Shown piece after piece: positions 8,918-19,257 of a DNA stretch of 64,000 bases. Where the stretch lies: assembly GCF_900101875.1 (NCBI RefSeq), contig NZ_FNAI01000006.1:301062-365061 (forward strand). Reading direction: 5' to 3'. Position numbers and translations under genes: made by a program. The first letter of the stretch is position 1, and each line of letters begins with the position of its first letter. This DNA is from Mucilaginibacter pineti (GTDB taxonomy: Bacteria; Bacteroidota; Bacteroidia; Sphingobacteriales; Sphingobacteriaceae). The notes beneath the pieces were generated by a model. That model had not been told where the DNA came from, did no database searches, and worked only from the letters and a program-made list of their open reading frames with translations.

Positions 8918-9919
8918 TTAAAGCCTTGGGCATATAGGTTCGGGCTCGCTGATGTGCTTACGGAAAACGTAGCTTATTGACAGCTCGATGCCACCCTGCC
9001 CTGATGTGGCCCTGTTAAGCGCCGAGGTATTAAAATCATAGCTGGCACCTATAATTAAACTGTTTACATGGTAACCTAAGTTGGCAATAGCGGCATCTTT
9101 AAAGCGGTACATACCACCAAATATCAACCCTCTATCATCGGGTAATTTTAATTCGGAGTAGGCGCCAACAGCCTTTTCCTCGGCTTTTTGCTGCCTCATA
9201 TAAATAGCATGCGGAATCAGATCGAAAATTTCAGAAGCTTTAATGCGCACTCCTCCATGAATGGTATATCGCACCGGTAATTTGCTGCTGCTGCCATCAA
9301 CCGCAAAAGGATCTTTGGAGCGGGCAAGGTGCGCCAAACTTACTCCCCCAAATAAGTTGGCATCATGAAGCGGATCGCCATCATAATAAAATACACCTGC
9401 ACCCGCATCAAAGATTGTGGCATTGGTATTTAAAAAATTCTCGTTGCTTGGTAACGACGGATCAAAACCGCTGCCGGGGTTAAACTGGCTGCCAAACTGC
9501 GCCTTTGACGGATCAAAGCTGCGGTTAATAACACCGGCCTGTACGCCAAAGCTCACTTTCTTATACCCATCGTTTGATACCGATATGGCATAGCCAAACG
9601 AGCCGTAAGCCGCAAAATAGTTATAACCAATATCGCCGGCCGCCTGGTTAAGTACATTAAAACCCAAACCAACCTTATCTGTAGGACGGTAATCAAGCGA
9701 CAGGCCGCCTGTTTGGTAAGCATTATTGATAGTTGCATATTGATTTTTAAAGTTGGCGTTAACTCTCAGGTCGCCGTTTATAACACCGGTTAATGCAGGG
9801 TTAAGATATAGCGGGTAGGCATAATATTGCGAAAAGTGCGGGTCAATCTGCGCTTTTAACTGGCTTATTGCCCCCAACTGGAGCACTATAGCCAACATGA
9901 TCATTAATCTTCTTTTCAT
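8918..9919 (-). CDS. PorP/SprF-family outer-membrane protein of the type IX secretion system
   Basis: 333 residues: signal peptide, then the family N-terminus QIDPHFSQYYAYPLYLNPAL. Repeated amphipathic strands end in ELSISYVFRK, consistent with an outer-membrane beta-barrel. PorP/SprF proteins are paired with T9SS substrates carrying the type-B (gliding-associated) C-terminal domain and are needed for their delivery or anchoring. The gene lies 75 bases downstream of exactly such a substrate and upstream of its usual OmpA partner. It is therefore most likely the dedicated partner of the giant adhesin. Confidence 0.92.
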   Translation of the reverse strand: MKRRLMIMLAIVLQLGAISQLKAQIDPHFSQYYAYPLYLNPALTGVINGDLRVNANFKNQYATINNAYQTGGLSLDYRPTDKVGLGFNVLNQAAGDIGYNYFAAYGSFGYAISVSNDGYKKVSFGVQAGVINRSFDPSKAQFGSQFNPGSGFDPSLPSNENFLNTNATIFDAGAGVFYYDGDPLHDANLFGGVSLAHLARSKDPFAVDGSSSKLPVRYTIHGGVRIKASEIFDLIPHAIYMRQQKAEEKAVGAYSELKLPDDRGLIFGGMYRFKDAAIANLGYHVNSLIIGASYDFNTSALNRATSGQGGIELSISYVFRKHISEPEPICPRL

Positions 9920-9994
9920 AGTGTAGGTTTTTATTTTTATTATGGATCATGTGCTGCAGCAAACATTTCTGCCTGCTGCAGCACTTGCCCGCTT

Positions 9995-12900
9995 TTATCG
10001 TAATAGCGTAACTGTACCCTTCTTTTTAATTACCTGGTTATCCTTTGTGGTTACCTCCAGGTAATACACATATACACCTACCGGCTGGCGCGTACCTTTA
10101 TAAGTTCCATCCCATCCAGAATCTTTATTGGTTGTTTTAAACTGAAGGCCGCCCCATTGATCATATATGGAGAATACTATGCTTTGAATGGTGTTACCAT
10201 AAACCATCAGTATATCGTTATTACCATCGCCGTTGGGCGTAAAGGCGTTAGGGACAAAGATGCCGTCGCCCAGCGGATTGGTTGATGTTCCGGTAACCGC
10301 GGCAGAGTTGGCACTCAGCTCGCAATCTGTTGCTCCAATTGCACGTACTATAATGGTTACGCTTTGATCTGGTTTTAAGCCTGTAACTACATGGGTTAAG
10401 CCGTTTGATCCTGAGCTTGGTGCCGAGAAGGTATTCCCGTTATCCAAACTTACTTCGTAACCTGTAGCCCCGCTTACCGCACCCCATTCAAATGCCACGC
10501 TTGATATGGTTGTTGTACCAACGCTTGGCACCGGCGCAGGTAGTGGCTGCAATATGGTAACCATAACCGGCGTACGTGATGGCGACACGCAATTACCTGT
10601 AGCACTCACGGCCTCGGCATAGTAAGTGGTATTTACCGATAGCGGAGGTGTACCAAAACTATTACCTGTTGATAACGCTGTACCGCCCGTTGCTTCACCA
10701 TACCATTTTATGGTAGCGCCCACAGTAGCTGTTGTAGCATTTAACGTGGTGGTTAATCCCGGGCATATTGATGTACCTGCGCTGCTTACCTGCGGTTGCT
10801 CTGGCGATGGTGTTACTGTAACCATAGCACTTGTACGTGTTACCGATGGGCAGCTTGTGCTGTTAATAGCCTCGGCATAATAAGTGACGTTGGCAGATAA
10901 CTGCGGAGTTAAGAAGTCTACCCCGGTAAATAATGCATTACCACCCTGCGCGTTGGCATACCATTTATAGGTAAAGCCCGCCTGCGGATTAGAGATACTT
11001 AACGTTACCTGGTCGCCCTGGCAATCTTGTACTGCATTGTTAACTAATAGTGGTGCACCCGGCGCGCTGTTTACATTCACCTTAACGCTGGCCAATGCCG
11101 AGCTGTTACATGAACCGTTACTTGCCTCTACATAATAAGTAGCACTCACATTAACCGGACCAACCACATAAACAGGCCCTGTAAATAACAGTGTTGTTTT
11201 GGTAGCCGAATCATACCAATGGTAGGTAAGCGTTGGCTGTGGCGATGCTACGGCAAGTGTTGCCATACCGCCCTTACAAACTGGCACCGTTAGCGCTGCC
11301 GGAACCGGGGCATCTGGCTGCGGTACTATAATTAAGTTAACCGCCAGCCTTACCGATGGCTTGCAATATTGCGGATTGGTAGCCTCTACGTAATAAGTGG
11401 TATTATGAGTTATGGCCGGTGTTACAAAACTGGTGCCTGTATAGGCAGAAGCTCCACCAGCTGATAAGGTATAGAAATTATAGGTTGTACCCGCATCTGG
11501 ATTTGTTATGCTGATGGTGGTCGGGGTATTTTGGCAAATGGTTAAACCTGCTGCGTCAACCGCCGGTGTTGGCGCGCTGTTGTTATTAATGGTTATCTGC
11601 ACCGGAGTACGGGTTGACGATGCGCATCCGCCCAGGGCGCTTACTGCCTCAACATAATAAGTAGTTATACCAGATATTGGCGGCGTGTTGTAAACAGCAC
11701 CCGTATATACAGGTACCACACCATTTGCAACGTTATACCAGTTAAACGTAACCCCAACTGTAGTGCTGGTAGCTGTTAGTTTAGCCGAATTGCCCGAACA
11801 TACAGATGGCGTAGTTGAACCTCCATCGGCTGTTATGGTTGGTACAGCAGGCAACAGGTTTACATGAACATCAACTTTTGTACGTGTTGATGAGCCGCAA
11901 CCGGTGCTGTTCACTGCTTCAACGTAATAGCTTACATCTGTTGTAAGTGTTGTGGTTACAAAGCTTATGCCCGATGATAACGGCGTAACGCTTGTAGCCG
12001 TGCTGTACCAATTGTAGGTAAAGCCTGCTGTTGGATTATCGATACTTAAAGTAACCTTCGCTCCTACGCACCCTTGTACAGTGGCTCCGTTTGCAACTAC
12101 CGGTGCCGCTGGCGGCGGTGCTATGGTAACCTGCACCTGTGTGGCATTGGCACTGCTGCATCCTGAAGTGTTAAATGCTGCCACGTAGAAGTTTGTGGTT
12201 GCAGTAATAGGATCGGTAATATAGCTTGAGCCTGTACCAAGTACAGTGGTTAACGCAGGTGTACCATACCATTTATAAGTTATACCAGCCTGTGGCAAGG
12301 TTACTTTAAGTGTTGCAGTATTACCGCTGCACACTTTAACATTGGCAGAAGCCACGATAGGATCTGTAGGCAGCGGACTAACCGTTACCTTAACCGGCGT
12401 ACGTACAGATGGATTACAGTTACCTGCGCTCGCTGCTTCTACATAGAACGTTCTATCGGCAGTGATAACAGGTGTTGTAAATACTGTGCCTGTAAATAAT
12501 AATGTACCACCGCTTGCTGCATCATACCACCTGTAAACCAAATCGGCCTGCGGACCAGCTATGCTGATGGTGATATTATCGCCGTCGCAGGCACTTAAAC
12601 CACCTGCCGGTGCCTGTATTTGTGGTGCGTTTGGTATTGGTAATACTGTAATAGTTGTTTTAGTACGGGTAGCACTCACACAACCGCTGCTGTTTGCTGC
12701 TTCAACAAAATAAGAGGCATCGGCAGTAACATTGTTTACGGTGAAGATAGTACATGTATATACAGGTGTGGTGCTTATTGCTGTGGTGTACCAGTTATAT
12801 TGTAAGCCTGCAACCGGGTTGTTCACACTCACCGTAACCGTACCGCCACTGCAAATTTGCGTTGTTGCGGCAGATAAAGTTGGTGCTGCCAGTGCTCCGC

Positions 12901-15900
12901 TTACGGTAATATTCACCTGCGTACGACCACCATTATTTGTACATCCCGAAAGCGTATTCGCGGCTTCAACAAAGTAACTTACCGGCGCAGTGATATTGCC
13001 GGTGGTAAAGGTATCGCCGGTATGTGCCAACGTAGTTCCGATAGCGGTGGTATACCAGTTGTAGGTAACGCCTGCTTCTGGTGTAAGTACTGTTAATATA
13101 GCCGGGCTGTTAGCGCAAACCTGTACGTCGGTAGTCTGTACGCCTGGTTTAGACGGTCTTGGATTTACCTTAACCGTTGCCTGCGTACGTGCCGGACTGG
13201 TACAGGTACCGTTGCTGGTTTCGGCAAAATAATTCATGGTGCTCACCGGCGATACGTTGTAGCTAACACCTGTAAACAGTAGCGTACCATTTGTGGCAGC
13301 ATCATACCATTTTACTGTTGCGCCATTGGCATTTGTTACGGTAAGTGTTACGTTATCACCCGCACAGATCTCGGCATTGGTTTGTGACAACACAGGGTTT
13401 ATTGGCGATGGCGTTACGTTGGCAGTTGCCGCAACCCGGTTAGGGTTGATACAACCGTTTGACGTTCTACTGCTTTCAACATAGAAAGTAGCGGTTCCTG
13501 ATAATGCATCGGTAGTATATGATGCGCCGGTATGTTTTAGCAAACCGCCTGTTGCCAGTGTATACCATTTGTAGGTAACCCCGGCGCGGGCATTGCTTAC
13601 AGTAAAGGTAGCCTTACCGCCTTCGCATATATTAACTGTGGTTGCGGCAAGTTTTGGTGCCTCCACCTGTTTGGTAGCATAAAATACATTAACCGAGCTT
13701 AGCAATGATACCGCACCGCCCAATAACCGCACCTCAACCGCATCGTAGGCGGCCTTTGGGGCAAACCTGATGATAGCGGTAGTTCCACCAGCTAATATTC
13801 TCAGATGAAGCAATCCGCTGCTTAAATTAATCCGGTCATTATTATCGGTAGCGCCATTAAATGAGCCTATCTGCAGGCGGTCGAGTACGCCGGCTGTTGC
13901 AAGGCTGATTGGCAGAGCTATTTTGATGCTCACCGTATCGCCTACTGCACCTGCATCGCCGAAAGTTAATTTTTGTGATACCGATGAAGCTACCAAAGCT
14001 ACCGGCAATGCAAGCTGGCTAAAGTTTACCGTATCAATATCAACCGCGTTATCGGGGTTAAGTACTGTACAACCAACGCATAGCACACCGCCAACCACAT
14101 TAAAAGTTTGGGTTGATGCAAAATCGCACGAGGTGGAGAAGATAGGGTTAACGGTAATCGTTACCGGCGTGCGCACCGGGCTAACACAACCTGTGGCAGT
14201 AAGCGTGCTCTCTGCATAATAGATCATGCTTGATGTTAAGGCTGGCGTCGTAAAGGTATCGCCTGTAAATATGGATGTACCACCTGTTGAGGTAGTATAC
14301 CATTTAAATACAGCACCCGCAGTTGTAGACGCGGCTTTTATAGTAGCCGTTTGTCCCGAAGCTATCTGTGCGTTTGAAGGCGTTACTATTAAAGTAGGCG
14401 CTACAGGAGTTGGGTTAACTACAACATCTGTTTTTGCCCTGGTTGAGCTAACACAACTGCCTGCTACTGCCTCAACAAAATATGATTTGTTGGTAGTAAG
14501 TGCCGGGGTAGTATACTGCGCCCCGGTAAATATTGATGTGCCGCCTGCAGCAGTAGTATACCATTTAAAGGTAACGCCCGGCTGGGTTGAGGTGGCTGTT
14601 AAAACTGCTGTTGAACCCGAGCAGGTTTGTACCGTTGCCTGTGCAACCTGCGGCACCAACGGTGTTGTGGTTACGTTGGCGGTTACCTGTGTACGGGTTG
14701 AGCTGCCACATGAACCTGCACCCACCGCTTCGACAAAGAATGATGCTGATGCGTTAAGCGGATCGGTTGTAAATGTAGCACCGGTAAATAGAGGTGTGGT
14801 GCTGGTTGCGGTAGCATACCAGTTAAAGGTTACGCCATTTACCGCTGTGGCAGTAAACACAGCAGGAGAACCCGAGCAAACGGTTACCGTTGGTACAGCA
14901 ACTACCGGAGCAACTGGTGTTGGTGTTATGGTAACGGTTACTGGCGTTCGCACAGTTTGTGTACAACCATCGGCTGTTCTGCTGGCTTCAGCATAATAGG
15001 TTTTGGTGCCGTTTAAAACCGGGGTGTTATAGGTGTTACCTGTAAACAACGGCGAACCACCGGTTGCTGCTGCATACCATTTCACCGTTACATACGGTGG
15101 CACGGTAGCCGTAAGCGTAGTTTGTGTGCCCGCACAGGCCGTTACCCCGGCGGTTGTTATAACCGGCGCAGCAACTTCCTGTGAGGCATCATAAATATTT
15201 AAGGCAGCAAGTACTCCGGCAACGCCAGAGTTTAGCCTGATCTCTACCCTGTCAAAATCGGCAGTTGCTTTAAATGCTACCCTGAAACGGCTTGTGCCGC
15301 TTAGTAATTTGATACTCAATAACGCGCCGTTTACTGCAAAGCGGTCGTTATTATAGGTGGCACCATTATAGGTAGCAAGGCTTATCTGCGATAGCACGCC
15401 TACGCTGGCCAATGTTCCGGGGATACCCAGTTCAACTACAACACTATCGCCTATGCGGCCAGTGTTGGCAAAGCGCAGGGTTTGATCTGCATAGCCGCCC
15501 AGCAAGCCAACAGGTACTGCCAGTTGCGAAAATGTGTTGCGGTTATCATCAATAGCACCATCGGCATTATTAATACCGCACAGTACGCAAAGTAAACCGC
15601 TGGTAGTATTGCTTTGATCAATTGCCGCGTCGCAAGGTACTGGGTTGGTTGAAACCGCGTTAACGGTAACTGCACCCGGTGCCCTTGTGGCCGATTTTGC
15701 GCCGGTAGCGGTTACAACCGCTTCGGCATAATATGTTTTAGGACCAAATATTGGCGGAGTTGTAAAGGTAGCGCCTGTAAATAAGCTGGTACCGCCTGTT
15801 GGTGTGGCGTACCAGTTAAATACCGTACCCGGTGTGGTTGAAGACGCTGTAATTACAGCAGTTGACCCACTGTTAACTGCCTGGGTAGGCGGCACCACGG

Positions 15901-18900
15901 TAACATCAGGAATTACCAAAGGTATAACGGTTACAGGAACAACAGTTCTGTCCGGCGATACGCAATTGCCTAATACCGATTCGGCATAATAGGTTTTATC
16001 TGCCGATAACGCCGGTGTGGTAAAGGTACTTCCTGTAAATACAGGTGTACCGCCCGCTGCTGTTGTATACCATTTAATAACGGCATTGTTAGCTGCTGTT
16101 CCTTTAAATGTAGCTGTTTGCCCGGCGTTAATGGTGGCGCTAGTTGGCACAACAGTCGGCTTAGCAGGCTGATCGTCAACCGTAACCTGTACTGGTGTGC
16201 GTACCGGGCTAACACAGGTGCCGCGGCTATACTCTACATAATAGGTTGTATTGGCATTTAACGGCGTTGTTGTAAATGTGGTACCGGTACCCGCTGCTAC
16301 CCCGCCTACTGGCGTGGTGAACCAGCTAAAAGTTCCGTTTGCGGGTGATGGCGACGTAATTTTGATAACTGCTGTACTTCCCTTACAAACTTCGGGGGCC
16401 AGTGGGTTAAATACCGGTTTGGGATATTCCTGCACTGCATAATAAACCTGCAACGAGGTAAGCAAAGTTGCCAGGCCCGATGTAAGTCTGATCTGCACCC
16501 TATCGTAATTTCCGGTGGCAGGCACGTAAACCGCATAACGGTTTGCTCCGCCAAGTAATCTTAATTTTATAAGGGCATTATCGAGTGTGTAGGTTTTTAC
16601 TATGGTGGCACCGTTATAAACAGTAACTGCTATGTTGCCCAATACGCTAACATCTGCCAGGGCAACGGGGCTTTGGATAACCAGTTTAATGGTGTCACCT
16701 GCAAAACCCGGTTGCTGAAAGTTTAAGGTTTGCTGTCCGTAACCGTTTAATAAACCTGCAAGAACAGTTATGGTTGATGCGGTAGTGGTATCGGCATCTG
16801 TAGCAAGTGTTGGATTAGTTACAATGCAACCTATACACAAGCCATTAACCGCATTGGCCTGCACATTGGCAAATGTACACGGCGAATTGTTATTGATAGT
16901 TACATTAATTGTAATAGGCGTGCGGGCTACCGACTGACAGCCTGTGCTGTTAACCGCGCTTACATAATAAGTAGTAGGCGAGTAAAGCAACGGTGTTTGA
17001 TAAGGATTACCTGTAAATACCGGGGTAGCCGCCGTTGCCGATGTATACCAGTTGTAGGTAATGCCCGTTTGCGCGTTAGTAACCGATATAGTAGTACTTT
17101 GACCGGCGCTTATAGTTAAATTATTAGCCGCCAAAACCGGATTAGCGGGTTTGGGTTGAACGGTTACATTTGCCTGTACCCTCGCGCTGCTTGCGCAACC
17201 TGTGGCATTAACTGCTTCGGCATAATATATTTTATTGGCGTGGAGTATTGGAGTGGTGAAATTTACACCTGTAAATAATGATGTACCGCCTGTAGCTGTG
17301 CTGTACCAGTTATAAGTTTGACCAGCTACCGGATTATTTATAGACAAGATAGCTACATCGCCATCGCAAATGATTGCAGTGTTGGCAGTTAAGGTTGGCG
17401 TTGTGGGCAGCGTACTTAAAGTAGCGATAACTTTTGTACGTGTTGGGCTGATACAGGTTCCGCCTGCAACGGCTTCGGCGTAATAGCTGGTGGTTTGGGT
17501 TATTGGTTCGGTTGTGTAGCTGTTACCCGTAAATAAAGGTGTACCGCCGCTTGGGTTTGCATACCAGTTAACGGTAACGCCAGCCACATTTGTAGCGGTG
17601 AAAGTAGCCGTTGATCCCGGGCAAACCGTAACATTATTATTAGCTACCGCAGGTGCAGCCGGGATCTGATTAACCGTAACAGTTACCGCTGTACGTTCCG
17701 AAGCATCGGTACAGCCAACACGGCTTGCTGCTACATAATAAGTAGTGGTTGCGTTTAGTGCCGGGGTGGTAAAAGCAGCTCCTGCTCCTGCAATTGCTGT
17801 ACCTCCGGTTGCCTGGGTATACCAGCTAAAGGTAGTATTAGGTACGGCTGTTACGTTTAAAGTAACCGTACTGCCCGCACATGTTGAAGCGTTGTTGGTT
17901 ATTACACCATTTACTTTTACTATTGGCCGCGGAATGAGTTTTTCGACTTCATAAAGATTCAGGGTTGATAGCACGCTGGCTACTCCCCCGCCCAGGCGCA
18001 GCTGCACACGGTCGAAGATCTTGGAAGGGGCATAGGTAACAGTTACCTTTCGCCTGGTGCCTATAAAATCAAGCAGCCTTACTGTTAACAGTCCGCCGCT
18101 TAAAAATTGCTGATCGTTATTACTGGTGTTACCATTGTAGGTTAATAAGGAGATATTGGTTAATACCCCCGCATCAAGCAAGGCCGGCGGAAGTGCCAGC
18201 GTTAAACGAACCGAATCGCCAAGAACTGATGGCTGCTGAAAAATTATAGTTTGCTGCGCAAAGGCTCCTACCAACCCTACGCCCGCGTTTAATGTAGATG
18301 CTGTACTAATATTGCCATCGATAGCGTTCTGTGGGTTTTGAACCCCGCCAACCGATAAGCCTAAACCAAGCAAAGCCGATGATATACCGTGCAATTCATC
18401 AAAGGGAACATTACATGAAGCAGGATCTGGACCATTATAAAAAGCATCGTATACATATATACTGCTTAAAGCACCTAACAAGCCGCCGTTAAGTGTAATA
18501 CGCACCCTGTCATAAGCAAGTGTTGGCGTAAGTGTTACCTCAAGCTGATTATTATTGCCCAGGGCGGTTACCAGTGTTGCGGCAACCAGGGCAGGACCAG
18601 CTGCTGTACCATTTTTATAGGGTTGTATGCTAATTGCACCCAACAGTGTCAGGTCAACGAGGTTATCTGCGGTACCCAACTTAACGGTTACTGGCGTACC
18701 TGCCGCAACCGTACCAGGAAAAATAAGTTCCTGGTGAGTTTCGGCCAAAATACCGAGGGTTACATTTATGGTTGAGAAGGTTTGCAGGTTACCATCAAAG
18801 GCATTAGCCTGATTGGTAACAACGCACCCGCCGCAAAGCAAACTACCCGAACCACTTTTTTGGCTGCTGGCAAAAATATGCTGTCCGAAAATCTTTGTTG

Positions 18901-18961
18901 AGAAAAATAATAACAGGCATAATACTATTATGTACCTATTAAAAAAGGTAGAGGTTTTCAT
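9995..18961 (-). CDS. Giant multidomain Ig-repeat adhesin with T9SS type-B C-terminal domain
   Basis: 2,988 residues. After the signal peptide (ends near KIFGQ) I count five copies of a roughly 150-165-residue beta domain (starting near residues 27, 182, 695, 1110 and 1612). Twenty-three Ig-like modules of about 80 residues follow in blocks of 4, 3, 4 and 12. Each Ig module has the pattern VCxGxxxxxxV, then WYxxxTGGTxLFTG, then TTYYVEA. A fibronectin-III-like domain comes next (EWGAVSGATGYEVSLDNG). The last about 90 residues are the gliding-motility-type C-terminal domain: FVPNAFTPNGDGNNDIL, YDQWGGLQF, GTYKGTRQPVGVYVYYLEV. This marks export by T9SS and anchoring through a PorP/SprF partner, encoded next. 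A role in surface adhesion or gliding is inferred; no catalytic domain is visible. Confidence 0.93.
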   Translation of the reverse strand: MKTSTFFNRYIIVLCLLLFFSTKIFGQHIFASSQKSGSGSLLCGGCVVTNQANAFDGNLQTFSTINVTLGILAETHQELIFPGTVAAGTPVTVKLGTADNLVDLTLLGAISIQPYKNGTAAGPALVAATLVTALGNNNQLEVTLTPTLAYDRVRITLNGGLLGALSSIYVYDAFYNGPDPASCNVPFDELHGISSALLGLGLSVGGVQNPQNAIDGNISTASTLNAGVGLVGAFAQQTIIFQQPSVLGDSVRLTLALPPALLDAGVLTNISLLTYNGNTSNNDQQFLSGGLLTVRLLDFIGTRRKVTVTYAPSKIFDRVQLRLGGGVASVLSTLNLYEVEKLIPRPIVKVNGVITNNASTCAGSTVTLNVTAVPNTTFSWYTQATGGTAIAGAGAAFTTPALNATTTYYVAASRVGCTDASERTAVTVTVNQIPAAPAVANNNVTVCPGSTATFTATNVAGVTVNWYANPSGGTPLFTGNSYTTEPITQTTSYYAEAVAGGTCISPTRTKVIATLSTLPTTPTLTANTAIICDGDVAILSINNPVAGQTYNWYSTATGGTSLFTGVNFTTPILHANKIYYAEAVNATGCASSARVQANVTVQPKPANPVLAANNLTISAGQSTTISVTNAQTGITYNWYTSATAATPVFTGNPYQTPLLYSPTTYYVSAVNSTGCQSVARTPITINVTINNNSPCTFANVQANAVNGLCIGCIVTNPTLATDADTTTASTITVLAGLLNGYGQQTLNFQQPGFAGDTIKLVIQSPVALADVSVLGNIAVTVYNGATIVKTYTLDNALIKLRLLGGANRYAVYVPATGNYDRVQIRLTSGLATLLTSLQVYYAVQEYPKPVFNPLAPEVCKGSTAVIKITSPSPANGTFSWFTTPVGGVAAGTGTTFTTTPLNANTTYYVEYSRGTCVSPVRTPVQVTVDDQPAKPTVVPTSATINAGQTATFKGTAANNAVIKWYTTAAGGTPVFTGSTFTTPALSADKTYYAESVLGNCVSPDRTVVPVTVIPLVIPDVTVVPPTQAVNSGSTAVITASSTTPGTVFNWYATPTGGTSLFTGATFTTPPIFGPKTYYAEAVVTATGAKSATRAPGAVTVNAVSTNPVPCDAAIDQSNTTSGLLCVLCGINNADGAIDDNRNTFSQLAVPVGLLGGYADQTLRFANTGRIGDSVVVELGIPGTLASVGVLSQISLATYNGATYNNDRFAVNGALLSIKLLSGTSRFRVAFKATADFDRVEIRLNSGVAGVLAALNIYDASQEVAAPVITTAGVTACAGTQTTLTATVPPYVTVKWYAAATGGSPLFTGNTYNTPVLNGTKTYYAEASRTADGCTQTVRTPVTVTITPTPVAPVVAVPTVTVCSGSPAVFTATAVNGVTFNWYATATSTTPLFTGATFTTDPLNASASFFVEAVGAGSCGSSTRTQVTANVTTTPLVPQVAQATVQTCSGSTAVLTATSTQPGVTFKWYTTAAGGTSIFTGAQYTTPALTTNKSYFVEAVAGSCVSSTRAKTDVVVNPTPVAPTLIVTPSNAQIASGQTATIKAASTTAGAVFKWYTTSTGGTSIFTGDTFTTPALTSSMIYYAESTLTATGCVSPVRTPVTITVNPIFSTSCDFASTQTFNVVGGVLCVGCTVLNPDNAVDIDTVNFSQLALPVALVASSVSQKLTFGDAGAVGDTVSIKIALPISLATAGVLDRLQIGSFNGATDNNDRINLSSGLLHLRILAGGTTAIIRFAPKAAYDAVEVRLLGGAVSLLSSVNVFYATKQVEAPKLAATTVNICEGGKATFTVSNARAGVTYKWYTLATGGLLKHTGASYTTDALSGTATFYVESSRTSNGCINPNRVAATANVTPSPINPVLSQTNAEICAGDNVTLTVTNANGATVKWYDAATNGTLLFTGVSYNVSPVSTMNYFAETSNGTCTSPARTQATVKVNPRPSKPGVQTTDVQVCANSPAILTVLTPEAGVTYNWYTTAIGTTLAHTGDTFTTGNITAPVSYFVEAANTLSGCTNNGGRTQVNITVSGALAAPTLSAATTQICSGGTVTVSVNNPVAGLQYNWYTTAISTTPVYTCTIFTVNNVTADASYFVEAANSSGCVSATRTKTTITVLPIPNAPQIQAPAGGLSACDGDNITISIAGPQADLVYRWYDAASGGTLLFTGTVFTTPVITADRTFYVEAASAGNCNPSVRTPVKVTVSPLPTDPIVASANVKVCSGNTATLKVTLPQAGITYKWYGTPALTTVLGTGSSYITDPITATTNFYVAAFNTSGCSSANATQVQVTIAPPPAAPVVANGATVQGCVGAKVTLSIDNPTAGFTYNWYSTATSVTPLSSGISFVTTTLTTDVSYYVEAVNSTGCGSSTRTKVDVHVNLLPAVPTITADGGSTTPSVCSGNSAKLTATSTTVGVTFNWYNVANGVVPVYTGAVYNTPPISGITTYYVEAVSALGGCASSTRTPVQITINNNSAPTPAVDAAGLTICQNTPTTISITNPDAGTTYNFYTLSAGGASAYTGTSFVTPAITHNTTYYVEATNPQYCKPSVRLAVNLIIVPQPDAPVPAALTVPVCKGGMATLAVASPQPTLTYHWYDSATKTTLLFTGPVYVVGPVNVSATYYVEASNGSCNSSALASVKVNVNSAPGAPLLVNNAVQDCQGDQVTLSISNPQAGFTYKWYANAQGGNALFTGVDFLTPQLSANVTYYAEAINSTSCPSVTRTSAMVTVTPSPEQPQVSSAGTSICPGLTTTLNATTATVGATIKWYGEATGGTALSTGNSFGTPPLSVNTTYYAEAVSATGNCVSPSRTPVMVTILQPLPAPVPSVGTTTISSVAFEWGAVSGATGYEVSLDNGNTFSAPSSGSNGLTHVVTGLKPDQSVTIIVRAIGATDCELSANSAAVTGTSTNPLGDGIFVPNAFTPNGDGNNDILMVYGNTIQSIVFSIYDQWGGLQFKTTNKDSGWDGTYKGTRQPVGVYVYYLEVTTKDNQVIKKKGTVTLLR

Positions 18962-18962
18962 G

Positions 18963-18970
18963 CAAATGTA
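18963..18970 (-). promoter_or_regulatory. TAnnTTTG-type -7 box directly before the adhesin start
   Basis: On the minus strand TACATTTG lies one base upstream of the adhesin ATG (18959-18961). It matches the Bacteroidota -7 consensus TAnnTTTG exactly. If used, transcription would begin at or just after the start codon, giving a leaderless message. No convincing -33 TTTG stands at the normal distance, so this may be chance. The rest of the divergent gap 18971-19257 is AT-rich with nothing else I can name. Confidence 0.3.
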
Positions 18971-19257
18971 TTTAAGGTAGGTGCAATAATTACACGCCTA
19001 AAATTACATTGCCCTTAACCAATATCATTAAAACATCTTATTCACTTATTTACAAAGCCCTAAAATCCGTTCATAAAAACATATATTGTTCATTTTGTTC
19101 ATTAGAAACTTTTTTAAAACCTGTGGCTATATTAATTTCGTAGGTACTGTATAAACCCGGAAAATCCCCTTAAATCCGAAAATATTAAACGCAACACTAT
19201 TTAATATAAACGCCGTATAATTCAATATCATATATAAAAAAATATAAATATATACCT

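Noticed and set aside
14226..14996. 256-codon forward open frame inside the adhesin gene
   Set aside because: It is antisense to the Ig-repeat region, has a monotonous Val/Ala-rich sequence forced by the repeats, and has no domain or promoter support.
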